The notes under the pieces were generated by a model, which had not been told where the DNA came from, did not search any database, and worked only from the letters and a program-made list of their open reading frames with translations. A program made the position numbers and the translations under genes. This document shows positions 1 through 10,682 of a stretch of 64,000 nucleotides of DNA, one piece after another (the first letter of the stretch is position 1; every line of letters starts with the position of its first letter). Origin of the DNA: Zygnema cylindricum (lineage: Eukaryota > Streptophyta > Zygnematophyceae > Zygnematales > Zygnemataceae); assembly GCA_037447655.1 (NCBI GenBank), contig JBBHKE010000396.1, positions 227,496 to 291,495 of the forward strand, read 5' to 3'.

Positions 1-1423
1 GAAGAAGGATGGATCATTGATTCAGGAGCCTCTATGCATATGTGTAGAGAAAAACCATTGTTTACCAAAATGAGAAAGATACCTACTGTAGAGATAAAGT
101 ATGGGGATGGGAGAATAGTGACCACTAATTCAGTGGGATCAGTACATCTGAGGTTCCTAGTTGATGGAAAGACATCCATAGTCACTTTCTCTGATGTTCT
201 TTTTATTCCGGAGTTGAACAAAAATCTTATCTCTACATCGGTCTTAGATGATAAGGGCTTTGAGAGTACTAAGAAAGGAGACTTTGTTGCTAGCTATGAG
301 AATGAAGTGTACTTCACAGCTGAATAAGGGTAGCCAAAGAATGTTTAGGCTCAATTTGAGTAATGGAAAGACATAAGTTTACTATGCTAGTGTAAGTGAT
401 TTGATGATGTGGCATAAAAGATCGCGACATGTGCATCTAGATGGATTAAAAGAAATGAAGATAATGGGTGTAGTTGAGGGAATACATTTTGGGGATAATG
501 AGACTTTGGATGATTGTAGTGGGTGTGGTCAAGGAAAAGCCCACAGATTGCCTTTTCCAAAAGTCGCAACATATAAGGGTGAAAAGGTTTTAGATTTGGT
601 TCATATTGACATATGGGAACCGGCCAAAGTGCCATCAGTTGGTGGGAAAATATTTATGCTTATTATCACGGAAAATTGGTCTAGATACTCAAGAGTATAT
701 TTTTTGAAAATCAAATCTGAGGCTTCAACTTAATTTAAAGAATATAAAGCATGGAGTGAAAAGCTCTATGAGACACCTATAAAGAGAATGAGGAGTGATA
801 ATGGGGGGGAATTCACTTCTAATGAGTTTGAGGATAACTTGAAAGAGGAAGGTGTTCAACACCAAAAGAATGTCCCAAAGAATCCAGAACAAAACGGTGT
901 AGCCGAGAGACTAAATTGGACTTTAAGTGATAGTGCCCGAGGAATGTTGACAGATAAAAAGATAAGGAAACGTTTTTGGGGTAGAGGCTATGAATTGTGC
1001 TAACTATCTCAAAAATAGAGTCCTTACCTCGGCTATAATAGGCCAAACACCTTATGAAAGATGGACCGGAAGAAAACCTATTTTTTCACACTTAAAGGTG
1101 TTTGGTGTTAAAGTCAAGTGTTTAGTCTAAACACAGAAAAATCTGATTGGAAGTTAGGTGCTAGAGGAAAGCCATGATACTTACTTGGGTATGATGAAAA
1201 TATAAAAGGATAAAGAGTTTATGATTTCGGAAGAGAAGACATAATTCTAGTGAAACACTTGGTAGTTATAGATGAGGGAAAGTCCATAGATCCCTTTAAG
1301 TACACCAAATCGGTGAGAATTAGAATTGAATCAAAAAATGAGTTAGATTCAGATTCTTCTAATCGAACTTCGGTTCAGCCTGACCTTGTAGAGAAAGAGG
1401 AAAAACTAACCAAGAGCGACTCT
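1..1423 (+). pseudogene. CopA-1 protease to integrase, left half of a split Ty1/copia element
   Basis: Decayed copia pol. Frame 1 opens with a retropepsin site (Asp-Ser-Gly-Ala-Ser near base 18), then the GAG-pre-integrase domain with the His-His-Cys-Cys zinc site (about 401-560) and the integrase core (about 590-1000). The core retains RSDNGGE and the PEQNGVAERL block with the catalytic Glu. A TAA near 731 and frameshifts near 330 and 1000 break the frame. From 1150 to 1420 it reads the VGYDED/KGYRVYD-like C-terminal integrase region. The piece stops at a solo LTR (1424) and resumes at 2596. The left part of the element lies outside the window. Confidence 0.9.
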
Positions 1424-2595
1424 TGTTGAAATTGAAGTATTTCATAGGTCTAGAGATTGTAAAATAAAAGCCAAAACAATGACAGCTTGCCTATAACTCT
1501 TCACTGAAGTCCCCACACTTGTCGCAATCACTGAATACTTGAGGAGTAGTTAGATCCATGGATGCCTAAGCTGTCCAAAGAGGACAAGAAGGCAAATCTC
1601 GATAGAGTTACCTAAAATATTTGACGACCCAAATTTTGATCCCTGTGCCTACAGTCCGTCAACTTAGCCGGTGGCCTTAACCTATAAGTCTAGTATTAAT
1701 ATTAAGATATACTAGTTTTGATAAATATTTATTATGTTACACGTAGACAAGTTTATTTAACGTGATATAGAAACGTAATGCATAGATACAATTTTTGTAC
1801 GTTTTTAATGAATTATAGTAAACGGATACCTCACATTTGTTTCACACACGAAACAAGTACCATGAAAGTATTTATGATGGCTACGATCAAAACTTGGTTT
1901 CGATCAGACGGACGCAAAGGAAGCCGAGATTGCGGCAAAAGATTTCAGCTAATTGGGATCATCGCCACAAAGGATGACACCTGGCTAAATGACATTGGAT
2001 CGCGGCATCTCTTACGATTACGTGAACGAATCTGGAGATGACATGTGTCGATATCTTGGCGATGTCGTACGATGGCCGTACAGAAAGTACACCGGCACAT
2101 GTACTTTTTTGTACAACACAGTCATTTGATTAGCGCCGTACGTCAGTAGATAGAGTTTTAGAGAGAGATAGGACTTAGAAAAATTTAGTAGGTAGCAACT
2201 TCTCTCCAAGAGAGCTCCTATACAAAAGGGTCATCTTTGACCATTCATATCTATCAATTTACTTGACCATTTTTAGTGATTCTTTTTGCTGCCGACTCAG
2301 GGGAGTCCAGGCTACACAAAGGTGTAGTCGATCAGAGTTCTTGCTTGCTAGGGTGGCTGCATTTCTAAGGGAAATTCAAAGTGGGTGAATGTATCGAAAA
2401 CTCATATTCTAACTTTGCATTCTGTGGTGGAACTAAGCACACAAAAAGTATTATTTCATAGGGGTGAAATATAATGGGTCTTTGATTGTCAAGGGGTTAG
2501 TCATTTTGGTTTATATCAACTTAGAGTCGGCACTATCTTGATAAGCTTCTTTTGAATCTGCGATTTCTTTGGGCAATGGAGCACACAGAGTTTCA
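1424..2595 (+). repeat. Solo CopA LTR with ACTCT target duplication
   Basis: Begins TGTTGAAA and ends GAGTTTCA. Flanked by a perfect 5-bp repeat ACTCT (1419-1423 and 2596-2600), and the copia linker reading continues on both sides, so this is a solo LTR. It carries the features of the family: an ACTTGTCGCAATCACTG loop near 1520, a minus-strand tRNA-like stretch at about 1620-1685, a GTAC-rich block near 2060-2150, small hairpins near 2310, and the terminal hairpin with the gag ATG at about 2577. Confidence 0.88.
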
Positions 2596-2763
2596 ACTCT
2601 CTCTTGGAGCCACAACATCCGGTTCAAACCAAGGAAGAACACGAGGAAAGACTAGAAATGGACGATGAACATCCGAAGATGGACTCTACAGATAGGGGAG
2701 AAGGTGAAGTTGTTCGGAGAAACCCAAGATTACCCTCTATCCTAGCGTCGGAGTTTGAAGGAG
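2596..2763 (+). pseudogene. CopA-1 integrase-RT linker
   Basis: Continues the reading interrupted at 1423. It encodes the acidic linker between integrase and RT, ending in RRNPRLPSILASEFEG, a motif shared by other CopA copies here. The reading ends at 2763, where the 22.9-kb GypM-containing insertion starts. The next residues of the linker (GRRSCKRL) appear at about 25690, so this is one element cut in two. Confidence 0.85.
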
Positions 2764-3895
2764 TGTCATGCAACATGGTATCGGACGCATGCGCGCACAA
2801 CATTTTGCATGCGTGCACGATATCGCGCACGCACGCACAATATTGTGCTCGCGCGCGTGATATTCTGCATGTGTGCACAATATTGTGCACGCACGCGCGA
2901 TATTTTGCATGCGTGCACAGTACAGTGCACACACGCGCGATATTTTTTCCACGCGTACGATATCGTGCACACACGCGCGATATTCGGCGCGCGGGCATGA
3001 TTTCATTCACGCACGCACAATATTTCAGCGTGTGTGTATGATTTTTGGTCGCACGAGCGACCGCTATTTATTTATGTTTGACGTGTACGTGATTCGCGTA
3101 CACGTCTAATGGAACAAGTAGTAATTGCGTGCGTACTATTGTTTTGTTTCGTGCGCAGGTACACAATTTTGGAGTACATACGTGAAGTATCGTTTGGCAA
3201 TGCAGCGCGATATCTGGGAGTACCATCGACGCTTCAATGTACCGTTATATTTTTAAGTCGCGAACCCATGTAGGTTCGCGCGTACATCTAGTTAGGGAGG
3301 GTTTTTACCCTCAGACGGTGGATTATGCGGAACGTAGGGCGGACAATGTTGGCCGCCTATTGGCCAACATTCTAAGTAGTTTTATACATGTAAATTAGAC
3401 TACACGTAGGCTAGTTTCGTTTAGGCCTAGCGTAGCTTCAACTTAGTCTATTTTCAGACTTAGAATTTCTTTCCTTTGGAGAAGAATTTTCTTTTGGCGG
3501 TGGAGCTGTTTTCTTGCTTCCTCCTTGCCACCGATTGCCCACCATTTCCTTTTATTCTTGTCAGCTAGCGATAGATGCTAGTTAGCGTACGGATTTTTCT
3601 CTCCTTGTGTTCTACCTCGTTTTTAATCCACACGGCTTCGGCCGAGTCTGGAAGGTTTCCCTCCAAATTCGTCTTTTTGGTGATTGTTGGAGTGGAGGCT
3701 TGAGGCGTGTCATCTTTTATTGGGATGCCCCGTTCTCCGGACAGCTAGACGGTTTGTTGAAGTGTATTTGTTTGTGTGGCATTTCGATTGTCTTGTAAAA
3801 GTGCTTTTTTTTACCAAATCCGAATTTCTTGGTTTGGTTGAAAGTGTTTATTTTGCTTCGTTGCTTTCCTATGAGATAACTCTTGTAAAAAATAC
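2764..3895 (+). repeat. GypM long terminal repeat, 5' copy (segment L)
   Basis: Matches 24297-25447 along its length with scattered differences. Starts TGTCATGC exactly at the CopA-1 break. It contains a GC-rich 20-21-bp repeat block (2785-3060), a perfect 10-bp hairpin (3345-3354 with 3362-3371), and about 500 bp of T-rich sequence with no credible gene. It is cut at 3896 by a CopA LTR fragment, so the end of this repeat is not visible. LTR status is inferred from the TG start, the position at the insertion edge, and the second copy at the other edge. Confidence 0.7.
2785..3060. repeat. Alternating purine-pyrimidine tandem repeat, 20-21-bp period
   Basis: About twelve degenerate units alternate an ATATT or ATATC core with CGCACGCACG-type runs. 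Long stretches are strict purine-pyrimidine alternation. Open frames cross it on both strands only because the repeat lacks stop trinucleotides, and their products are low-complexity His/Cys/Arg/Ala repeats. Not considered coding. Confidence 0.85.
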
Positions 3896-4165
3896 TGAAA
3901 TTCTATGGGCTCCATTGCCCACAGAATTCGCAGATCCAAAAGAAGCTAATCTAGATAGTGCCAACTCCAAGTTGATATAAACCCAAATAAATGATCCCTT
4001 GACAATAAGAACCCCAATATACCTTCACCCTTGTGAAGAGAAGACCTTCTGTGTGCTCAGTTCCACCACAAAATGCAAAGCTTCAATATGTGTTTTGGAC
4101 AATATTCCCCACTTTGACTTTCCCACTGAATAAGTGCCACCCTGGCACGCAAAGACTCTAAATTT
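3896..4165 (-). repeat. CopA LTR fragment (U5 end)
   Basis: Starts TGAAATTC, then a 10-bp hairpin with CTCCATT in its loop. On the minus strand this is the gag-start hairpin at an LTR 3' end. It is related to 2540-2595 and includes an AGTTCCACCACA block. Homology stops near 4160, so the rest of the LTR is missing. It lies inside the GypM 5' repeat. Confidence 0.75.
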
Positions 4166-5266
4166 TGTATCGAATTTAAGGTTGATCTGCAGAATTAGGG
4201 TTTGGTGGCAGAATTAGGGTTTTGGGCTGCAAAATTAGGGTTGCAGCAGATTTAGGGTTAATTCCTTTTTATTCTAGTCCTTAGGTCGGTATCCTTTTAT
4301 TCCTTGGCTACAGATTTTGAGTCTTGGCAGTCTAGAATTAGGGTTTAGCTTTGGAATTAGGATTTTTTCAAGTGGAATTAGGGTTGGCTGTTGGCTTTGG
4401 ATTATTGTGGTCACCAGTTTGGCTGTATATGTGGAGTTTGAGCGACCTCCGACTATATTCTAACACCCTTTTTCTATCTATCATATTTGTGTTTCTTATT
4501 GGTTATTTTTCTTCCACCCAACGTTATTTTTTTTCCCATTCCATTGGTTCCCTAACATTCCACGACGTACATCTTCACGGTACGGAGGGTTATTTTGGGA
4601 GACGTTGCTCGAAGCGAATTTCGTGGAGCAAATTTTATCCCAGGGAGCTTTTCAAAACCCGACTTGCTTCAAACAAGTTTGGTTCAACCTTAGTGCTCAC
4701 CAGAGTACTAAAGGTGTCTCTAAGTAGTCGATGCCTTGCGGGTGCAGGAGTGTTCCGATTTAGGGTGGACACGCATGTAGGGGGACGGTATGGATTGGTC
4801 CCATCGTGAACCTTTCTTATTGAGCATTTGCATTTTCCTGCTTTCCCTGCATGTTAGCTGGCCCTAAGTGGCCTTAGATTTATGTGTGACTATCTAGGGT
4901 AGGATTTTTTGTTAGATCTTGCCGTAGGTGACACTGTGTAGACTTTTTCCCGCCTGTGTTGTTGTAAATCTGCACCCAAGGGTGCTTAGATAGCAACTTT
5001 CTTGTTTTTATAGATCTAGTCATTTTGCCTTGCCAACTGTTTGCAGGGTAGAGGTTTTGGTAAACCGGCTTCTTGCTAGATATGACCATCGGATCTTGAT
5101 AGTGACTGAGTGTGTTGACAGGACGAGTGGATTAGTGTGACACGTGTTGCATCTCGGTTAGGTCGTGCGAAACAGTTCAATATTGTAGTCAAGGTTTTCC
5201 CCTTGGTTTATGCCCACAGATTTGGACAACCTTCCTTATTTATCCGGGTCCACCTGAGGTGGTACA
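4166..5266 (+). other. GypM-1 5' leader, no credible gene
   Basis: No coding sequence I can support. At 4190-4400 the block AATTAGGGTT or a close variant recurs about seven times, resembling plant telo-box motifs. The open frame 4351-4809 has low complexity at its start and no recognisable domain. By position this is the untranslated leader upstream of the GypM gag. I could not find a convincing primer binding site. Confidence 0.45.
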
Positions 5267-6672
5267 ATGTATCGTCCTTCGCAGTTAAATCCTTCAGATT
5301 TTCCCGAATCGTTGACCACATCCGATCCAATTGCAGATCGCAGATCGCCGTCAGTGCGGTCTTGTCTCACATTTACGTCATCATTGTCCTCCGTTTCATC
5401 TAGGTCATACCTAGAGGGGACCGAAGAAGACTTTTCGGATAAAACCTTTCCAACTCCTCACACTCGTAGGTTCCCTGCCAACCCAGCTTTGGCACAACCG
5501 GCTCATCCTCCTCTTTACGACATGGCTTCCACTTCAAAGGGATCCATGGGAAGGATGCAATGCTTTTCCAGATTGAAGGACACCATGTCCTTATCGCATT
5601 TTCGGATGTTATACTACACTGAAATGAGGGATTAATCATTTAGATATCGAATAGGTTTGACCTCCGTGTCGCTTTTTCCCTTCTTGGTCGATACCTGCGT
5701 AGTACGGCCCTCACTCTCTACACTTGCAAGTACGAGGATGTTTTTGCAATGACAGAGTACGTGGCTCCCTTTTCACGGTTACCAGAAGTCCTCGGTCAAG
5801 TAGATATCCCATATTAAGCCGCGATACCGTCGGTATTATATGCCAATGGGGACAAGTTGTATCCAGCTATCCCCGAGGTTCCTCGTCAGTATGCAGTGGC
5901 TGCACGAGCGGCGGTCCCTGCTAGAGCGGGGGGCACCATTCCCTTACGTGACCCTCTCTCACTCATGTTTGACATCCTCGAAGAGGAGTATTGGATGCAA
6001 AATCTGGATCAGATCAAAGAGTTGATGAACTTTGAGCGCAGCCCAGGGGAAACTGCTCTTGCCTTGCGGGCTCACATAGAAACTCTGCGAGAGGCATTGT
6101 CGGACCTCATGTCTGATAGGGAGGCTGTCCAAAAATTTGTGGGACAGTTTCCAGGTCCATGGAAGAGGTTTATCCAAAACCACCTCAGCCAGATGTATGG
6201 ACTAAAATTCACCTTTGAGCAAGCGGCTCAATACGCGGTAGAGTATGAGATGCAAACATCGTGGTGGGACGCCCATGAGCGGTCCAAACCTCCTCACAGG
6301 GAACCGGCCAATCCATCACCTCCTCCACCTCAAAACCCATGGCCTCCTAATAGGCCCTAGAAGACGCCAGCCATGGGAACTCCACCTGTTAGTCCTGGAA
6401 ACCGAATGTGTTTCCGATGTCGAAAAACCAGGCACGATACCCGCATGTGTCCTGACAAGGTGGCCACTTGATCTCATTGCCAACAAAAGGGACATTATGT
6501 CCATCGGTGCCACATGAAGGACCTTAATTTCACTTATCAAAATCAGATAAAGAACAGCAAAATTTCGGCCCGTTCCGCCAAACCAATTACTCTGCCTAAG
6601 GAGACCAAGAAGGAGGAAGCTCCTCCTAAGATCTCTCGTAGATAGAGAGAGAAGGCAGAGCTTCAAGCCACA
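5267..6672 (+). pseudogene. GypM-1 gag (capsid and zinc knuckles)
   Basis: Ty3/gypsy-type Gag. The N-terminal part (5267-5635) is Ser/Pro-rich. The capsid-like part (about 5830-6300) is helical and includes the FERSPGETALALRAHIETLREAL stretch, then a Pro-rich linker. Two CCHC zinc knuckles follow: CX2CX4HX4C at about 6408-6450, and a second at about 6470-6515 whose first Cys has become a stop (TGA). Stops at 6358 and near 6645 and at least one frameshift show decay. Family assignment rests on the knuckles and on the downstream protease and RT. Confidence 0.8.
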
Positions 6673-7548
6673 ATGGCGGCCATGATGAAAGAGCAATTTG
6701 CAGCTTTCATGGCGGAAATGAAACCCCAATTTACTAAGATGGCTAAGACCGTTGTCCACATGCCGTCGTTGGCCGGGCAAACCTTTCAGGATTCCACCGT
6801 CCAACAACGGGAGGCCACATTTGAAAAAGACTCAGCGCACGATAACCGAGTGGGCAAATTACAAAATTCTCGTGTCCCACTCTCATTTGCAAAAGAGCCT
6901 TTGGCTTCCCTACCGGAAACCGCTCCTACCATAGCGGCAAAGGCACTGACCATATTAGACAGCACCATTCATAAGGCTCATCGGGTGAAGGAGGGATTAA
7001 ATATTCTTTCAGCAATGTTACAGGATGTACCGAAAGCCTTTCCTCTTGTTGATGAGGTCGCAGCGGCAGCCGCTTTGAAGGCTCTACAGTTAAACCTCAG
7101 TCTCTCAGCGGTTCAACCAGTTACTACAGAAGAGCGTCGTAATCTTGATCACCATATCACTTTCCTTAATAACTCTCGAGGATCATTCTCAGTAAACGGT
7201 GTTCACCCCACTCTTCCCCTCATGGACACCGGGGCCAAACCCGTGATTCTCGGATCCGGATTTACACTCAAGCTTGGTTTGACAGCAGACAAGCTTCAGG
7301 CGACCGTTACCCGCCTTCTTACTTCGGCTGGTACCACGGAGCCGGTCCTCGGAATCACAAAGAACCAGCTCATCTTTCCGTTTAAGACAGGAACCGAAAA
7401 TGAGTCCGTTGAAATTTTCTTCATAGCATTGGTCACAAAATGTGACGATTATGAGTTTTTAGTTGGTCAAGACGTTATATTCCGAATTGGCGGTGGCGTG
7501 GACATGCACGACCAAAAATTCTCTTACCGAGCGACACACTTTCTATAG
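6673..7548 (+). pseudogene. GypM-1 gag C-terminus and aspartic protease
   Basis: Open frame of 291 residues. The N-terminal 160 residues look like a Gag tail or spacer. The retroviral-type protease follows, with its catalytic site Met-Asp-Thr-Gly-Ala at about 7223-7237. The frame ends at a TAG (7546-7548), but the codons after it (KICLPL...) stay in frame with the methyltransferase. In the related copy at 42.2 kb the same position has no stop. Protease and methyltransferase were therefore probably one reading frame, and the TAG is either a mutation or a read-through site. Confidence 0.8.
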
Positions 7549-8868
7549 TGCAAAATCTGTCTTCCTCTTTTTTCAGCCCGCCGACCTTTGCCCACTATGG
7601 CTCCCTCAGCTACGGCTCTTTCGACATTTTTGGGGAACTCGGTTGGGGAGGAAATTTTCCACTCTCTTTCCGCCGAAGAAATCACATCGGATAGTTCTCC
7701 CTTACCCGAGCTCTTTACGGAACCAGGTTTTTTTATCCATTCTCACACATTTGACCACATCTATAAGTGTACGTTACCTATACGATTGACACCTATCCCC
7801 CTTATTCCTCTAGTAGCTACCGATCCTTTAGGGTTCCTCCCTATTAATTGGAAGCCTGTACAGTTGAGTCCTCATACAAACGAGGTCATTATTTTAAACT
7901 TATTTGCTGGGATCAGAACTTCTCTACTGTCATGTTTACGGAATGAGCTCCTCATTCGTCAATATTATGCTGTGGAAATAGATGCTATAACTAGAAAGGC
8001 ACGGTTGCATCACTGCAATCTCTTACATTCCCATTATTCACAGCTGCTTCCAAAGTCTGCTTACTTGCATATGTACATACCCCTTCCATAGGTCATCCCC
8101 ATCCTTAGTAACCACCACCTACGGGATGTGGAGCCGATAGACCTTGTTTTCGTGGGGTGGGAGTGCCAAGGCATGTCTCGAGCTGGCAAAGGACTTCGTT
8201 TGGCGGATCCCCGTACAAAGTTGTTTTTTGAACTTCTCATGATCTTTCATTTTCTCCAAACTAAGGACCGGCTTGTCGGATATATTCTCAAAAACGTGTC
8301 CGCTTCTAATGACTCACGGCTTGCGGTTTTGGCTGATTATAAGCGTATTGAACACCTAATTGGACCACCTCCAATAATTGATGCCGCTCGGCATGGGTCC
8401 GTAGCAAATCGATTTTGCTCCAAATGGACGAACCTAATCGATGTTGGTCGTCTTTGTGAGGCTAATGTGTCCGTAAGACCACCCACTATTGACATTAAGA
8501 CCGCCTTACTTCCCTTTCACCAAGTCCAAACATGCGTCTCCCCAAACTATCCTCCTAACTACCACATTAATGTAGTCGGTCAGCCACTGAATGTCCTTCC
8601 TATCTTGTTGTCTTATCCTAATTCACACGCATACTCGCATACTCGTTCAGGCTTGTACCCAAACACTGTCACAGTGGAGTTAGAGGATCCTACGGCTACA
8701 GAACATGCGCATCTCATGCATTTTATTCGAGGCACTACTGCGGCCGCCGGCCTTACGGATAGACACGGTTGCACTTTGTTGGGTAGGGTCATGGATCCTT
8801 TGTCTTTATAAATCGTCTTAGGTCTCGTCCTTGCAGCTGGTTGCTACGCAAAAAATCAACCTGTGTAA
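7549..8868 (+). pseudogene. DNMT3-like C5-cytosine methyltransferase domain, GypM-1
   Basis: Lies between protease and RT of a gypsy element. Visible DNMT motifs in DNMT3 order: motif I ILNLFAG (about 7888-7911, Asp changed to Asn), motif II VEID, motif IV GWECQGMS (Cys codon 8164-8166), motif VI LKNV (Glu of ENV changed to Lys, about 8290), motif VIII RFCSKWTNL, and motifs IX-X TLLGRVMD, close to the QRLLGRSW region of DNMT3. Motif order is unpermuted, unlike plant DRM enzymes. Stops at 8089 (a Gln codon in the other copy) and 8809. The active-site and SAM-binding substitutions make this copy almost certainly dead. The role, adding methyl groups to cytosine, is inferred from family. Confidence 0.82.
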
Positions 8869-8870
8869 CC

Positions 8871-8886
8871 AGCTGGGGGGGGAATA
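8871..8886 (+). promoter_or_regulatory. Central polypurine-tract-like G run
   Basis: AGCT followed by eight G and AAT lies just after the methyltransferase stop. It is nearly identical to the GypM 3' polypurine tract at 23036-23052 (AGCT, ten G, AATT) and to the one at about 41843-41859 on the minus strand. By analogy with retroviral and Ty1 central tracts it could be a second plus-strand primer site. The reading frame also changes here between methyltransferase and RT. Confidence 0.5.
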
Positions 8887-9774
8887 AGACGGCTATTTCA
8901 CGTCATGTTTCCTCTCGCACCTCTCCTAGTCTCAAGGGAAATCCATTTCAGTTTTTTCTCTTCCCTTCTGTCACACCTGCGATTAGAGACATCTCTATCT
9001 ATGATTTTATCAACCCCAATCATATGTCTTGGGAAATCCCGGCCTATACTGCCGTTCAACCCACAATTTCATCGTTTCCCGGTCCAACACCACACTAGAC
9101 AGTTGCATTTCCGACACGTAGCTGGCACCACTGGGTGAATTGCCTGCAGCAGACCCCGGTTAAATACGAGTTAGGCCACTCCTTCATTGCCGATGAGCAA
9201 ATCACATTTGCTCAGGCCATGGAAGCTTTCACTATAAAGAGTCCTGAGACGCCCAAGTGGAAGTTTGGTTCCAGTCTCACAAAGGCGGAACATGCACTAT
9301 TAAGTGACATAGTCACCCGGCATATAGATGCCTTTGCTTTCTCCATGAATGACCTTGGACATCATTCTACTTACAAAATGTCAATAGATCTTCAAGACGA
9401 TCGACCTATCTTTAAGCCGAAACACCGTCTCTCTGAAGTGGAATGGGAGATGGTGGACAAAAGATGCACACAATTGGCACAAGCCGGTCTAACCTACCGG
9501 TCGGATTCCACCTTTGCCGCCCCCACAGTCATGCCTAGGAAGAAAGATTCCGACGGAAATTTTACTGAGCGAATAATGTGTTGGGACTACCGAGAGCTCA
9601 ATGCCCGGACCGTTCAAGACCGCCACCCTATGCCTTTAACGGAGGAAATATTTGACCATGTAGGTGGTGCAAATCTTTTTAGCATTCTTGACTTACGTCA
9701 AGGGTTTAACCAGATTGAAATCGAGGAAAGAGATCCGCATAAGATTGCATTTTGGGGCAGTGATGGTCGGTGGG
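8883..9774 (+). pseudogene. GypM-1 reverse transcriptase, N-terminal part
   Basis: After a linker (8883-9130, one stop) comes a gypsy RT: the DDRPIFKPKHRLS region, fingers SDSTFAAPTVMPRKKD (about 9500), and the first catalytic block SILDLRQGFNQIEI (about 9680-9720) with the Asp of motif A. The frame is cut at 9775 by a CopA LTR before the second catalytic block, so the domain is incomplete. The frame differs from the methyltransferase frame by one base. The GypM-2 copy at 18.5-19.4 kb is a diverged relative and not the missing half, because the two overlap. Confidence 0.85.
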
Positions 9775-10669
9775 TGAAATTCTGTGGTCTCCATTGTCCC
9801 ACAGAATGAATAGCCTATGCATAGCCTAAAGGATAATATTTTCCCCTTCCACTTTCTCACTGAATAGGTGCCGACCAGACACACAAAATCTCTGACCACC
9901 CTTATCCTTGGGAGGAGAAGACTCCCCTGAGTCAAACGCAAAAAGAATCACTGAATTTGCTCCCTTGAGCAGTAAGTTATGGCTGGCCAAAGATGGCCTA
10001 GAAATACAAAAGGTCATCTGGAGTGAGGAGCTTCAAACACGCTAAGTCTTTTAACTCCTACTGACAACTACCTACTACTCTACCCTAGGCCAATCAAAAG
10101 AGTGTATAGTACAAGAAGGTACAGTGGCCGATTGTACTGCTTGTAGGACCTTTGTACAACATGGCCTTCTAGTTTACACTTGTCAACTTGGGAGCCATCG
10201 TTCCTCCTCCCATCCTTTTCGGCGTCTAATGATGTGGCGCCACGTGGCACAGTGCGCCCCTTTGTCCGAAAGCCATCAAAGATTCATTGGGGTTTGGTGG
10301 GGGCGATAACGTACGTCCGATAATATATTTTACTCGGTTAGATTCGCGTCCGCGAATGTCATTTGATTATAAATGACGTTTCGTCAATTTTTGTATGTTT
10401 AAGTGAAAATGACGTTTTGCGTAACACTTTAATTACTTACCGAACCTCATACGTAAATCGTTTCATTAACGTCTAAATGGTTAAGGCGTATATCTATATA
10501 GTACACTGCAGACTAAGGTTCAAATCGCAACATTTTGGTAATCTATCAATTTGTCTACCTGTCTGACTGTTTATTTTGTAACTATGGCGGCAGCCATGGT
10601 GACTCTCTCTCTCTCTCTTCACTCTAGAGTCTAAATTAAAAAGTGAATAATAATTACTTCTTTTGAACA
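9775..10669 (-). repeat. CopA LTR at the 3' end of CopA-2
   Basis: 895 bp. Minus-strand LTR starts TGTTCAAA beside the CTCCCCTTAA tract of CopA-2 and ends in a hairpin (ATTCTGTGG with CCACAGAAT, ATGGAG in the loop) at 9775. It belongs to a different subfamily from the LTR at the 5' end of CopA-2 (15028-16075): U3, U5 and the tRNA-like module all differ. No GTGGG target copy is seen beyond 16075. Confidence 0.8.
10468..10540 (+). other. tRNA-like module inside CopA LTR (antisense to element)
   Basis: TGGTTAAGGCG resembles an A box, and GGTTCAAATCGC, 40 bases downstream, resembles a B box. No matching acceptor stem, so it is not a functional tRNA gene. It lies in U3, antisense to copia transcription, at the same relative place as the modules in the other LTRs. 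Confidence 0.5.
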
Positions 10670-10682
10670 CTCCCCTTAATTT
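10670..10682 (-). promoter_or_regulatory. CopA-2 polypurine tract
   Basis: Purine-rich AAGGGGAG on the minus strand directly before the LTR start. Expected primer site for plus-strand DNA synthesis. Confidence 0.7.

Noticed and set aside
2776-2788. TGGTATCGGA resembling a classical initiator tRNA primer site (also 24308)
   Set aside because: It lies inside what behaves as the LTR, matches only seven bases, and the GypM-3 copy does not keep it.
2604-3041. Long open frames on both strands over the GC-rich repeat (also 24186-24635)
   Set aside because: They arise from a stop-poor tandem repeat; products are low-complexity on all frames and no family is recognisable.
4351-4809. 152-residue open frame in the GypM-1 leader
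   Set aside because: No domain and hydrophobic low-complexity start, within the untranslated leader; not conserved elsewhere in the window.
8128-8130. Start of a separate methyltransferase gene at 8128
   Set aside because: This is a GTG codon inside the domain; the upstream stop at 8089 replaces a Gln codon present in the other copy.
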